35,778 nucleotides of DNA from a virus (IMGVR_UViG_3300009151_000194:1-35778); one strand, 5' to 3'; counted from the first letter of the stretch, positions 1 to 8,481 are shown. The notes: generated by a model not told the origin, from the sequence alone. Numbers and translations are program-made.

Positions 1-1160
1 CATAACCCATTCTCATATAATTTGAATTTGTTTAATGATCCGTCATATACAATATCTCCATTTACAGGAGTAAATGCAGAAATAGCAGAAGAAGATAATG
101 TGGCAACTCTGAAAGGAGTATTATTTACTTTTACTACTGATGTTGCAGATAGAGTAATGCTTGTTGCACTGGTATATGTAGGAGAAGTAATTCCAGTAAA
201 TGTAACAGAATTTGTTGTATTTAAATTTTGATCATATACTGCACCTTGAGCTGCAGTATTTATAGATATCCATGTCCCATTTTCATATAATTTGAATTTA
301 TTTGCAGTAGAATCATATACTACATCTCCATTGGAAGGAGTAAATGAAGAAATTGTGGTAGCAGAAAGTGAAGCAAATCTGAAAGGAGTATTGTTTACTT
401 TTACTATTGTCGATGCAGCAAAAGTAATGTCTGCATTACTGCTATACAAAGAAGATGTAATAGAATTAGATGTTATACCAGAAGTAGCTGTAATAGAAGT
501 ACTTGTGATACCAGAAGTACTTGTTATACCTGCAAATGTAACAGAATTTGTTGTATTTAATGTCTGATTATAACTTACTGCACCAGAATCAAGTGTTACC
601 CATGCATTATTTTCTCGTAATTTAAATTTATTTGCAGTAGAATCATATATCATATACCCATTAGAAGATGCAATTAAATCTATTGCAGTTGTTGTTGCAG
701 AAGCAAGCTGCAATGGAGAATTAACAATTTTTACTGCTTTATTTGCAGGAGCAGTAATGAGGATATCTGTTACATCATTATATAAATTTGATTTTACTCG
801 AAAAAATTCTACAGAATCTGTAGTATTCAGACTCTGATTATATTGTATTGGATTTGCAAGTATTGTCCATACAGAACCATCAGGAACAGTCACTCCTGGA
901 TTAACTGTAACTGGTCCCATCGAAAAGGCATTTTTATTTGCAGGAACAGTATAATTTGTTGTTACTGTCCTATCATTCAAATAAAATACTTGATCAGTTC
1001 CTCCTCCAGTTGCACCACCGCCTCCTCCAGTACCTGTTCCTCCTAATGCAATAGTCTCTACTTGGGTATTAATATTAATAAAATTCTGGTCAAGTTCTTC
1101 TACTGTGAGTGCAGAATTTTTGGCAGTAGCACCGACACTCCTAGTAACAATAATTGCCAT
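1..1160 (-). CDS. Repeat-containing tail fibre / receptor-binding protein, C-terminus outside the window
   Basis: The frame is open from the ATG at 1160 to the left edge of the window (386 codons visible, no stop). The N-terminus carries a short helical segment (LTVEELDQNF) of the kind that opens many phage tail proteins, then a glycine-rich linker around residues 40-54. A beta domain follows (GPVTVNPGVTV, then SVWTI) that recurs in phage fibre proteins. After that come three copies of a roughly 70-residue module built around the phrases NGDxVYDSTANKFKLYENG and LNTTNSVTF. The module matches no enzyme motif; it looks like beta-rich fibre shaft. The ATG follows GGAATAAAAAA, a plausible ribosome site. 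It lies 18 bases past the neighbouring structural gene, so the three are probably co-transcribed. Specific adhesin function is inferred from repeats and neighbours. Confidence 0.8.
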   Translation of the reverse strand, partial: MAIIVTRSVGATAKNSALTVEELDQNFININTQVETIALGGTGTGGGGGATGGGTDQVFYLNDRTVTTNYTVPANKNAFSMGPVTVNPGVTVPDGSVWTILANPIQYNQSLNTTDSVEFFRVKSNLYNDVTDILITAPANKAVKIVNSPLQLASATTTAIDLIASSNGYMIYDSTANKFKLRENNAWVTLDSGAVSYNQTLNTTNSVTFAGITSTSGITSTSITATSGITSNSITSSLYSSNADITFAASTIVKVNNTPFRFASLSATTISSFTPSNGDVVYDSTANKFKLYENGTWISINTAAQGAVYDQNLNTTNSVTFTGITSPTYTSATSITLSATSVVKVNNTPFRVATLSSSAISAFTPVNGDIVYDGSLNKFKLYENGL

Positions 1161-1178
1161 TTTTTTATTCCCTATTTT

Positions 1179-1736
1179 TTACGAAGAAACGCCAATAATT
1201 AATTTCTCTGTAGCAAGAGTAACTGCAGTAGTAATATTGATTCTTAAATATGGCGCATTTACTGTAATTGGAGTTGGCATTGCAGCACCACCTGCAGCTT
1301 GTGTAATTGCAGTACCAATATCGAACCAATTAGTATTATCGATACTTCCTTGTATTTTATATGCTGCAGTAGCAGTAGAAGTAGATCCTGATAATACACT
1401 TACCAACAATGGTGCCATTGCAGTAGAATTAGAAAGTGTCAACGAAGGAGATACTGCTGTTGAATCTAACGATCTAAAAAATGGAACAACAATTATTCCG
1501 TCAGATTGAATTCCGTAATCGGTATTAGAAGGAAATGTCAGTGTAGTAGTAGTGAGAACCGTAACAGGAACATCTATCTGAGTAGTACTATTTTTCATCA
1601 AAATAGAAACTACGTCTCCTGTTGCAAGATTATGTACTCCTGCAGTAGTAACAGTAATAAGATTTGTTCCACTATTGAATGAAGTAGACGTAATTTTTAC
1701 TTCTTTTTTAAAATATCTTACTCTTTTTGAACTCAT
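1179..1736 (-). CDS. Predicted virion structural protein next to tail fibres
   Basis: This 185-residue protein is rich in Ser, Thr and Val with few charged residues, typical of beta-structured phage virion proteins. An early segment (AGVHNLATGDVVSI) resembles the turn found in many phage baseplate and fibre beta-sandwiches, and the second half (YKIQGSIDNTNWFDIG) resembles a receptor-type jelly-roll as found in tail accessory proteins. It has no signal peptide or transmembrane segment. The start at 1736 is supported by an AAAGGT ribosome site. It sits between two genes with fibre-like N-termini and likely shares their late transcript. No named family is recognised, so the precise role is unknown. 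Confidence 0.65.
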   Translation of the reverse strand: MSSKRVRYFKKEVKITSTSFNSGTNLITVTTAGVHNLATGDVVSILMKNSTTQIDVPVTVLTTTTLTFPSNTDYGIQSDGIIVVPFFRSLDSTAVSPSLTLSNSTAMAPLLVSVLSGSTSTATAAYKIQGSIDNTNWFDIGTAITQAAGGAAMPTPITVNAPYLRINITTAVTLATEKLIIGVSS

Positions 1737-1777
1737 TTTAGTATTTACCTTTTATATAAATTGTTTTTATATATTTA

Positions 1778-2083
1778 TTATATTGTCATACCAGTTATTA
1801 TCCATGTAGAAGATGATGGCAATGTTATTACAATTCCATCATTTACAGTAACAGATCCTACACTCAATGCATTACTATTTTCTGAAATGTTATGAGAAAT
1901 AGTAAGGATTTTTGAACTTTCATATATAGGAATAGTAGAAGAAATATTACTTACAGTATTCAAAAGTGCAGAAACATGTGCAGTCGCAGCAATCAATTCA
2001 TTATTTATTTGAATAAAATTATTATCTACCTGAGAAATAGACAATGGAGATGCAGAATTTTGTCTAAGTGTAATATTTGCCAT
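1778..2083 (-). CDS. Small fibre-associated structural protein
   Basis: This 101-residue protein starts with MANITLRQN and a helical segment (SISQVDNNFIQINNEL) similar in layout to the N-terminus of the fibre gene at 1-1160. It ends with a beta element (SVTVNDGIVITLPSSSTWIIT) that also resembles a piece of that gene. It therefore looks like a minimal fibre protein made only of an attachment segment and one beta domain. The start is preceded by AAAGGT. It may be an attachment or trimer-cap protein, or a truncated relative of its neighbour. Confidence 0.6.
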   Translation of the reverse strand: MANITLRQNSASPLSISQVDNNFIQINNELIAATAHVSALLNTVSNISSTIPIYESSKILTISHNISENSNALSVGSVTVNDGIVITLPSSSTWIITGMTI

Positions 2084-2123
2084 TCCGGAAACCTTTGATA
2101 ATTTTTTTAATTATATATATTTA

Positions 2124-2155
2124 TGTGGCAGATATATTTTTTTATATCTGCCACA
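2124..2155. terminator. Perfect 13-bp hairpin downstream of the giant fibre gene
   Basis: TGTGGCAGATATA at 2124-2136 pairs perfectly with 2143-2155 across a T6 loop. It lies 20 bases past the stop of the fibre gene that ends at 2176 (minus strand). No U-run follows it on that strand, so it could act as an RNA 3'-end stabiliser or processing site instead of a classic terminator. Confidence 0.6.
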
Positions 2156-2175
2156 ATACATACTTTAAAAAATTA

Positions 2176-5100
2176 TTATATTGCTGCTGTTCTAGATATT
2201 TCTATTAGATTTGTTCCATTAGAAACAAACTGCATTGTATATACTTTTGCAGTAACTGTTCCAGTAACCAGAGTTGCAGTTGCTTTAAAATTTCCTCCAA
2301 ATGTCAAAGTAAATGATGCAGTTCCTAAAGTATTGACAATAAGAGTTATTATTGTTCCTGCAGGTGCGGAGTCATATGTATATGTAGTACTTGCTACAGG
2401 AGTTACTGAAATAACATTTCTTACCGATGTAGGTAACATTTGTGAAGCATATGAAGTGCCAAAAGTTAAATTTCCTGCAGTATTTTTAAATGCGAAAAAT
2501 GGTGTTGAAAATGACGATCTTCCAAATCCCATATTAATAATTGCAGAATTCCCTTTTTGTGTACTTGGTCTAGTAATGTTATATGTAATTGTTCTAGTAA
2601 TTGGTGTTAATGTGACACCAGAACCATTTATTACAGTTATTGTTACAACATTAGTTGCAGTTTCTGCAGTAAATGCAGATGGTTGAGTTATTTGGAATAC
2701 TGATCCTGAACCTACACCTGCAGCTTGTGTCATACCAGTGACTACTGATGTACAAGTAAATGTATTATTTCCTGATGCAGCATAAGTACATTGAGTAGTA
2801 CCTACATATGCAGTTACATTTGATGAATTCATTGAACCAATAGCAAGATACGTACTATAATATGCATTTGTTGCTGCTGCAAGTGAAGTAGATTGGCATG
2901 TTTGCATTTCATTTGTAACAAATGCATTTGCAACTAATGTTGCTCCTTCAATTAACAATGGTATAGTTATTTGACTAACTGCAGTTTTTGCATCTCCATC
3001 AACAGTTCCGGTTACAGAACATCCAAAAGTAACAACCTGACCTTCTGTTAATGCAGAAAAATTAGATAGTAATGCATTATAATATACTCCTGTATTATCA
3101 ACTGCTCCTCCATTAATATTCCAATTAAATTGTGGAAATAACATATTTGTAGAAAGAGTTTCCCCATACTTATTTGTTTGTGTAGGAATTGATGCTCCAA
3201 GAATTATTTTATTTGTCATATCTATATATGAAGATACTAATGCTTCTCCTACATACATATTACCATTTGTATATATACTAGAAGAGTTATCTACAAAAAG
3301 TCCAACTCTACCAATACCATCTGCAATAATAATAGTATTATTTTGAGAAGACGACCCACTTGCTCCAAATCTTAAATTAGTTTTTGGACTTACTGTATAA
3401 CCACCAATATAATTTCCTATAATAACAGAAGCATTTGTAGATGCGTATGCGACACTGACATAACCTCCTAATGATATATTATCATTCCCAGAAGTTAGTA
3501 TACTATTAGCTGCCCCAATTGAAGTATTATTTATGCCAGATGTTAATGCAGAAAGACTATTAAACCCTATTGCAGTATTATTTGATGCTTTTAACATTGC
3601 TAATAAAGATTTAGCACCTATTGCAGTATTATTTGATTGTGTAAAATTATTTGCAGTCGCGGATGAAGCAGCACCTTTCATCGAACTATATCCGAGTGAG
3701 GTATTATATGAAGATACTAATGCATATTGTTGGGTTGAATGTCCAATAATAGTATTACCTTGTGTAGTAACCCCAAGGTTACTAACACGTTGACTAGAAA
3801 AATCCCCAATTGCAATAGAATAACAATTTCCATTAACTCCACCAAGAGTTAATCTTAACAAACCATTGCCAGCTCCAAGTAAACTAGTTACACCAAATAT
3901 AAGACTAGTTGCTCCAGAATTCCATCCATCACCACCATAAATAAGTTTTGCATAAATAATTATTCCTCCATAAACAACAATTTCTGCTCTTGGGTAGGCT
4001 ACGGTAGCAGAAGTACCTGTAGGTGCTGCTGCTACTAAATTTAATATAACACAAGGATAATATCCATCTGTATATAAAGCACCTGCAGTAGTAATAGTCA
4101 AATTAGAAAAACTAGTACCTCCTGATAATGTAGTATTTCCAATACCAATACACGATCCGGCTGATACGCCAGTAAATCCTAATAATGCATTTATTCCTAT
4201 TGCAATACACGAACCAGAAGCATTAAGGGAATATGTACTCAGAGCATTAGCTCCTATTGCAACACAATTTGTAGAAGTTGTTATAGATTTTCCAGCCTGA
4301 TATCCTATTGCAACACAATTAGAAGCAGTAGTTGCAGAATATAATGTACTTGTTCCTATTGCAACATTATAATATGGGATACTTGCTGTTGTTCCATATA
4401 ATGCATTTGTTCCTATTGCAACATTATTTCCATTATAATTAACTGGGACTATCATCGTGCCACCGTATGAACCAGTAGGATTAGTATTATATAATGCATT
4501 TGTTCCTATTGCAATATCGCTTTTTCCTGATGCATTTTGCATTGTTTTATAGCCAATTGCAATCGAATCAACAGATTCATATGAATATAATGTATTATAT
4601 CCTATTGCAGTATTATTATTTCCATTCTCTATTGAAGATAAAGAACCATTTCCTATTGCAGTATTATTTTTTCCATCTAATAGTTTATTTGAACTGTTAT
4701 ATCCTATTGCAGTATTATTAATACCTGTTATTATATTTGATGTACTATTATATCCTATATATGTTCCTCCAACATTAGTATCTGTAGAAATAGAAAGTTT
4801 TCCAGTTCCTGTAGAATCCTGTAATATCAATCCAGGGTATCTAGATATCGTAACAGGAACTGCACTAAATTTAAGATTTTCTACAGAATATGCAGAACTG
4901 GTGTAAATAAAATTATTATAGCCAGTAGCAACATCATTAGCAGTGATATTAACATATACTACAAATGTCTGTAGTGTATTCGGTATTGATACATCATATC
5001 CTAAATCTATCAACAAATGTTTTTTATCATTTATAATGAAATAACTAGTTACTGAACTATTAATTAAAGGTGCATTTGATGGTGTAATAGAGGTTACAAA

Positions 5101-6039
5101 TAAAGTAATTTTATATTTACCTGCAGAAAATGGAGCTGTATATGTTGCAATTTCTGGTGCAGTTCCTGTTACACCATCAAATGTCCATAACTGAGAACCT
5201 CCAACAGTACTGCCAGTTACATTAACAGTTTGTGGAAGAAAAGCTGCATCTGTAAATTTTTCTACACCATATACAATACTATCCTGTGTAGTATTATTTT
5301 TTAATATTAATGCACCAGAAGGATCTTTACTGGGAATATTATATAAAGATGTTCCATCTCCAATATATAATGAATTTGTGTCACTTACTCTTGCAACACC
5401 ATTAAATAAGGCAGTAATGTTTGTAGATGATGCAAATGTTGAAATACCTGCTGCCTGGGCACCAAGTTTCAATTGGGCAGCAGAAATTGTCCTTTGGACA
5501 GTATCTGTTCCTGTAGTAGCAATAAGATCTGTCATTGCAGAAATATTTGCTCCTACTTGCAGAATAGTTGTTCCGTCACTACAATAGAGAACATTTCCTA
5601 CTTTATATATTCCTTCTGCTGCACCAGCAGAAGGAGCAGATGCAACAGTATATACTCTATTTCTTTTAATTTTTACATTTGCAACTGCTCCTGTAAGAAA
5701 TGTAGAAGCATTTGTTCCAGTAATTATTGCATCGTCTGCAAGAATAAATGTTGCATAAGAAGTGATTCCTGTCATTACAGAAGAAAGAATATAACTTCCG
5801 GAAGGAACAAATATTTCTATAAAATTTCCTGCATTAACAGAATTTGCTGCTGCAGCGAAACCTGATGTAGCATCAGATGCATAATTAAAAGTCTCTGAAA
5901 TATAATCTTTTACAGAAATTATGTCCCATGCCTTGCTCTGCATTGGTCTTGTCACTGCACCCTTTGCCGATCCACCCTTTGCAATCTGTGTTATTGCAGT
6001 AGAACTGATACCATTTGTTCCGTCTATTGTTATACTCAT
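2176..6039 (-). CDS. Giant tail fibre with YadA-like beta-roll repeats
   Basis: This 1287-residue protein is the largest in the window. The N-terminus (MSITIDGTNGISS) is typical of phage fibre attachment regions. Residues near 80-130 resemble the start of a right-handed beta-helix. The central third carries more than a dozen degenerate copies of an NNTAIGxNSL-type repeat spaced 20-35 residues apart. This is the pattern of the Hep/Hag head repeats of trimeric autotransporter adhesins, which form a left-handed beta-roll. The C-terminal third is Ser/Thr/Val rich with Ig-like patches (ATNVVTITVINGSG). The start has an AAAGGT ribosome site and a TATAAATA motif about 60 bases upstream. It is probably a trimeric receptor-binding fibre. 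The role is inferred from architecture; no catalytic motif is visible. Confidence 0.85.
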   Translation of the reverse strand: MSITIDGTNGISSTAITQIAKGGSAKGAVTRPMQSKAWDIISVKDYISETFNYASDATSGFAAAANSVNAGNFIEIFVPSGSYILSSVMTGITSYATFILADDAIITGTNASTFLTGAVANVKIKRNRVYTVASAPSAGAAEGIYKVGNVLYCSDGTTILQVGANISAMTDLIATTGTDTVQRTISAAQLKLGAQAAGISTFASSTNITALFNGVARVSDTNSLYIGDGTSLYNIPSKDPSGALILKNNTTQDSIVYGVEKFTDAAFLPQTVNVTGSTVGGSQLWTFDGVTGTAPEIATYTAPFSAGKYKITLFVTSITPSNAPLINSSVTSYFIINDKKHLLIDLGYDVSIPNTLQTFVVYVNITANDVATGYNNFIYTSSAYSVENLKFSAVPVTISRYPGLILQDSTGTGKLSISTDTNVGGTYIGYNSTSNIITGINNTAIGYNSSNKLLDGKNNTAIGNGSLSSIENGNNNTAIGYNTLYSYESVDSIAIGYKTMQNASGKSDIAIGTNALYNTNPTGSYGGTMIVPVNYNGNNVAIGTNALYGTTASIPYYNVAIGTSTLYSATTASNCVAIGYQAGKSITTSTNCVAIGANALSTYSLNASGSCIAIGINALLGFTGVSAGSCIGIGNTTLSGGTSFSNLTITTAGALYTDGYYPCVILNLVAAAPTGTSATVAYPRAEIVVYGGIIIYAKLIYGGDGWNSGATSLIFGVTSLLGAGNGLLRLTLGGVNGNCYSIAIGDFSSQRVSNLGVTTQGNTIIGHSTQQYALVSSYNTSLGYSSMKGAASSATANNFTQSNNTAIGAKSLLAMLKASNNTAIGFNSLSALTSGINNTSIGAANSILTSGNDNISLGGYVSVAYASTNASVIIGNYIGGYTVSPKTNLRFGASGSSSQNNTIIIADGIGRVGLFVDNSSSIYTNGNMYVGEALVSSYIDMTNKIILGASIPTQTNKYGETLSTNMLFPQFNWNINGGAVDNTGVYYNALLSNFSALTEGQVVTFGCSVTGTVDGDAKTAVSQITIPLLIEGATLVANAFVTNEMQTCQSTSLAAATNAYYSTYLAIGSMNSSNVTAYVGTTQCTYAASGNNTFTCTSVVTGMTQAAGVGSGSVFQITQPSAFTAETATNVVTITVINGSGVTLTPITRTITYNITRPSTQKGNSAIINMGFGRSSFSTPFFAFKNTAGNLTFGTSYASQMLPTSVRNVISVTPVASTTYTYDSAPAGTIITLIVNTLGTASFTLTFGGNFKATATLVTGTVTAKVYTMQFVSNGTNLIEISRTAAI
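3480..4770 (-). repeat. In-gene repeats coding for NNTAIG beta-roll units
   Basis: Within the giant fibre gene, short DNA units whose plus strand reads CCTATTGCAGTATTATT or close variants recur many times, encoding NNTAIGY-type strands. The repeats are imperfect in both spacing and sequence, which fits a beta-roll more than recent slippage. They are candidate substrates for recombination that would change fibre length. Confidence 0.7.
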
Positions 6040-6097
6040 TTATATATACCTTTTTTATGATTTCTATTATTACAAAATAAATTAAACTTTTATCTTG

Positions 6098-6105
6098 TAT
6101 TTATA
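6098..6105 (-). promoter_or_regulatory. Possible T4-type late promoter before the giant fibre gene
   Basis: TATAAATA on the minus strand lies about 60 bases upstream of the fibre ATG at 6039, a typical late leader length. The 8-mer is expected by chance many times in DNA this AT-rich, so the call rests mainly on position and on the gp55-type sigma factor encoded at 18937-19542. Confidence 0.4.
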
Positions 6106-6205
6106 TTTCTTTTATATATGAAAATATATTTTTTTTTCTTTTGCAGAAGCTTTTTCTTTTTTCTTTTCTTTTAAAAATTCTTTTGCAGAAGCTTTTAAAA
6201 ATATA

Positions 6206-6642
6206 TTGCAGTATTCAGGAGATTTAGATTCTACCTTTAAAAGATAGAAATCTTTCTTTCTCTTCTGAATCTTCTATTAAAAAAAAATAGAAAGAAAAAG
6301 AAGAGAAATTTATATTTGCATATAAACTATCGAAAAAGATATCCGAAGAAAACCTTTACTATTAAAAGGGAGCAGTGGTTGGGCTGTCTGCATTTACATC
6401 TGTCTACTATATTTCCCAGCGGTAACAATATTCTATTTCGGATCATTAAAAGAATATTGCATAGGTCTTGTTTCATACCATCATATAAGATAATTATTTT
6501 ATATTCTTTGCTGCCATTTCTTATTTGGGCAGCCAATTTCGAATTCCTTCCAACTTCCTGATATGCAATTGCTATATCATCTTTGGTTACGCATCCCTGC
6601 AAAAGAAATATATTATTATCTTTTTTGCAGTGCGAAATTCTT
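6206..6642 (-). ncRNA. Structured RNA element, copy A (unrecognised family)
   Basis: This stretch matches 35313-35730 in inverted orientation, in several nearly identical blocks. The best is 6345-6402 against 35534-35591: 58 nt with two differences, including 32 identical bases. Others are 6461-6487, 6534-6546, 6414-6425 and 6626-6642. Between the blocks are perfect hairpins: an outer and inner helix at 6550-6586, then 6510-6533 (GCTGCC/GGCAGC), 6426-6459 (8 bp), 6257-6308 (10 bp) and 6227-6252. At the same places copy B has hairpins of entirely different sequence, so pairing is conserved and bases are not. A 91-codon frame overlaps it, but one-base length differences between the copies break any shared frame. 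It reads toward the giant fibre gene. Function unknown: candidates are a late-expressed ornate phage RNA or a long regulatory leader. Confidence 0.8.
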
Positions 6643-6692
6643 TTTGTATTTCATATACCAGTATGGAGACGAAATAATTTATTTCAACCCTA

Positions 6693-6721
6693 TTGACAAT
6701 AAGATTAATATATAATATAAT
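6693..6721 (+). promoter_or_regulatory. Consensus sigma70-type promoter
   Basis: TTGACA at 6693-6698 and TATAAT at 6716-6721 are separated by exactly 17 bases; both hexamers are perfect. Transcription would start near 6728 and run into the small genes from 6756. The promoter diverges from RNA copy A. Confidence 0.85.
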
Positions 6722-6755
6722 ATGCTCTCTATTTACAATACAAGGAAAAAATAAA

Positions 6756-6899
6756 ATGTTTTATAATATATCAAAAAAATTAAATATAACAAACGTAAAA
6801 AAAATGACTTTCAAAGAAATTTGTATTCTTAAACTTGACTTGTTATATGTGATTATATGGTCTATACTTGTATTGTATCTGGTAATTTCACCATTATGA
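6756..6899 (+). CDS. Small single-pass membrane protein
   Basis: A 47-residue protein is read from the ATG at 6756, which follows an AAGGA ribosome site and lies about 28 bases after the predicted start of transcription. The longer upstream frame begins inside the promoter, so it cannot be the true start. The C-terminal half (LLYVIIWSILVLYLVI) is one clear transmembrane helix; the N-terminal half is basic and presumably cytoplasmic. It is the first gene behind a strong early promoter, which is typical of small host-takeover proteins, but no function can be assigned. Confidence 0.6.
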   Translation: MFYNISKKLNITNVKKMTFKEICILKLDLLYVIIWSILVLYLVISPL

Positions 6900-6929
6900 A
6901 AATTTTTAATTCTACGAGACATTTATATC

Positions 6930-7208
6930 ATGAAAAAATTCTACTTACACAACAATATAAAGACTTCTGACAACAACAACAACAATATAGCTTTATTACT
7001 CGTATCTACCAATGAAATAGAAAATAACTTTCTTGTCAATGAACTTTCTAAACTCATGCTGATACTAGAAAAGACAGAAAAAAATCTTTCTCTTCTTTTC
7101 GAAACAAATAGAAAAGAACTCTCAAATATGTATCCTCCCTCAATACAAACAAATTTGAGAGAATCATTGACAGAAATGCAGGATTATATCCATGCGTTTT
7201 ACGAATAA
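6930..7208 (+). CDS. Hypothetical protein, early operon
   Basis: A 92-residue, mostly helical protein with an asparagine run near residues 15-19 (NNNNN) and an amphipathic central region (ELSKLMLILEKTEKNLSLLFE) that could form a coiled coil. It has no membrane segment or known motif. It lies 30 bases after the small membrane protein and before a stem-loop at 7250-7280, so the two likely form a short early transcript. The ribosome site is weak (ACGAGACA). I do not recognise the family. Confidence 0.6.
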   Translation: MKKFYLHNNIKTSDNNNNNIALLLVSTNEIENNFLVNELSKLMLILEKTEKNLSLLFETNRKELSNMYPPSIQTNLRESLTEMQDYIHAFYE

Positions 7209-7249
7209 TAAATAATTGTTATATAAATACCAACCAAAAATAAATTTTT

Positions 7250-7280
7250 TGTTACAGGTTTTTTATATTGTAACATTTTT
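7250..7280 (+). terminator. Probable rho-independent terminator
   Basis: TGTTACA at 7250-7256 pairs with TGTAACA at 7269-7275, followed directly by five T. It closes the transcript of the genes at 6756-7208. Confidence 0.6.
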
Positions 7281-7377
7281 AATGGAAAATTCATTATGGA
7301 TAGATATGTTACAATATATTGTTGTGAATAACACAAAAACCAAAATTTTGATCTTTTTTTAGTTGATATATACCGTA

Positions 7378-7458
7378 TTTGGTGTGGTTTATATAAAAAA
7401 ATAAACTACACCAAATTTGTGAATAGTAGAATATATTTTTTATTCTACTATTTTTTTT
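7378..7458 (+). terminator. Two tandem stem-loops, the second a strong terminator
   Basis: The first stem pairs 7378-7392 with 7401-7415 over 15 bp with a single G-U pair. The second pairs AATAGTAGAA at 7422-7431 with TTCTACTATT at 7443-7452, followed by T6. The rest of the gap 7209-7485 shows only a doubtful 26-codon frame at 7282 and a TATAAATA motif at 7222-7229. Confidence 0.65.
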
Positions 7459-7485
7459 AAAAAACCAAAATAGAGAAATAAAAAA

Positions 7486-7755
7486 ATGAAACTGCAAGAA
7501 AATAAAAATATTGTCGTACAAGAAAATGTCGTCATCACTACCCTTGACCAAGACGAATTCTTCTGCGAAGATACTTCTAATCATCATCCAAAAGATCCAA
7601 AAGATCATTGTGACTGCCCTCTTACAGACGAAAAAGTGTGGCTACAGATATATTGTGCAATCCTCGGCTCTGAAAGATGTATAGAAAATAATTCGCCTTC
7701 AGAATTTGCGGATAAAGGTCTAGAAGCATTCAGAAGAAGATTCCATAACTGCTAG
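7486..7755 (+). CDS. Conserved-type phage hypothetical protein
   Basis: An 89-residue protein. Its first half is acidic and poorly structured with a His/Asp/Cys-rich stretch (HHPKDPKDHCDCP) that could bind metal. Its second half (WLQIYCAILGSERCIE, then ADKGLEAFRRRF) follows a pattern seen in small helical phage proteins: a Trp-x3-Tyr helix and a terminal Phe-Arg-rich helix. The ATG at 7486 lies 28 bases after a strong terminator, with a weak AGAGAAA ribosome site, so its promoter is unclear. Function unknown. Confidence 0.65.
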   Translation: MKLQENKNIVVQENVVITTLDQDEFFCEDTSNHHPKDPKDHCDCPLTDEKVWLQIYCAILGSERCIENNSPSEFADKGLEAFRRRFHNC

Positions 7756-7779
7756 AAAAAAAAGAAAAAATAGTTGTAC

Positions 7780-7819
7780 ACAGATATTATATATGTGATA
7801 TAATATACATAATATCTGT
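7780..7819 (+). promoter_or_regulatory. TATAAT box enclosed by an 11-bp inverted repeat (promoter-operator candidate)
   Basis: ACAGATATTAT at 7780-7790 is mirrored exactly at 7809-7819, enclosing TATAAT at 7798-7803. A weak -35 (TTGTAC at 7774-7779) sits upstream at non-ideal spacing. The arrangement suggests a dimeric repressor site over the -10, or a hairpin at the 5' end of the message. It precedes the genes at 7870 and 7971. Confidence 0.5.
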
Positions 7820-7869
7820 TTCAATTAACCATTCCATTAACAACAACAACAAAAGAAATTATATATACT

Positions 7870-7974
7870 ATGAAAAATTATTATTGCGAAGATTTATCCA
7901 ACGAACCAACAGAACAAGAAATTGACCTCCAAAAAATTCTTGAAATGATAGAATCAGGAATTCTACCTCTATGA
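7870..7974 (+). CDS. Tiny leader gene coupled to the phosphoesterase
   Basis: A 34-residue acidic protein starts at 7870 and its stop overlaps the next start in an ATGA (7971-7974). This suggests translational coupling to the phosphoesterase. There is no clear Shine-Dalgarno (AAAGAAA only). It has no recognised motif. It may be a real small protein or act mainly as a translated leader. Confidence 0.5.
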   Translation: MKNYYCEDLSNEPTEQEIDLQKILEMIESGILPL

Positions 7975-8474
7975 ACAATGTATATCTCATCGCAGATCTC
8001 CATTTCGGACACAAAAATGTCGCAGAATGGCGAGGATTCGATTCAATAGATTCCCATGACAATACAATAATAGAAAACTGGAACTCCAAAGTAAATAATA
8101 ATGATACTATCTGGATTCTAGGTGATGTCGCAATGGGCGATGTCTCTAATATCGATAAACTGGGCGACCTCAAGGGCTATAAGAAGCTCATTCTCGGAAA
8201 CCATGATACAAGACCCTCAGAAAGATATCTGAGATACGTACAGAGAATATACGGAGCATTCCCTCTCAAAAATACTATCCTTACTCATATCCCTGTGCAT
8301 CCTTCAGAATTCCCTAGATTCAAATATAATATCCATGGACATACCCATAACAATTCTATTTTCGATCCCAGATACTTCTGTGTCTCTGTAGAACAAATAA
8401 ATTATTCTCCTGTCCTCTTCTCTGATGTAATAGAAATACTCGACAAAAGAAATGTACAAGAAGAAAAAGAATAA
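7971..8474 (+). CDS. Calcineurin-like metallophosphoesterase
   Basis: A 167-residue single-domain phosphoesterase. The family's metal-binding motifs appear in order: DLHFGHKN near residue 9 (D-x-H), GDVAMGD near 48 (GD), GNHDTR near 73 (GNHD), LTHIPVHP near 104 and GHTHN near 118 (GHxH). This short form corresponds to the YfcE/MJ0936-like group often found in phages, which hydrolyse phosphodiesters in vitro and whose phage role is usually unknown. The start is taken at the ATGA overlap with the tiny upstream gene. It differs from the two other phosphoesterases in this window (19998-20762 and gp47 at 28973-30025). Confidence 0.85.
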   Translation: MNNVYLIADLHFGHKNVAEWRGFDSIDSHDNTIIENWNSKVNNNDTIWILGDVAMGDVSNIDKLGDLKGYKKLILGNHDTRPSERYLRYVQRIYGAFPLKNTILTHIPVHPSEFPRFKYNIHGHTHNNSIFDPRYFCVSVEQINYSPVLFSDVIEILDKRNVQEEKE

Positions 8475-8481
8475 TTCTCTT

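Noticed and set aside
1105-1509. Plus-strand frames opposite the fibre genes (also 22-567, 2123-2686, 3533-3793, 4494-4721)
   Set aside because: They mirror real minus-strand genes with strong starts and biased codon use; no ribosome sites on the plus strand.
3480-4770. Regular short repeats that could suggest a CRISPR array
   Set aside because: The repeats are in frame within a fibre gene, imperfect, and encode beta-roll units; there are no spacers of constant length.
6327-6602. A 91-codon minus-strand frame overlapping RNA copy A
   Set aside because: The matching element at 35313-35730 breaks the frame by single-base length changes while keeping stems, so the conservation is for RNA structure.
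7222-7229. TATAAATA on the plus strand as a late promoter
   Set aside because: It is followed by stem-loops and a terminator before any gene, and the 8-mer is common by chance at this base composition.
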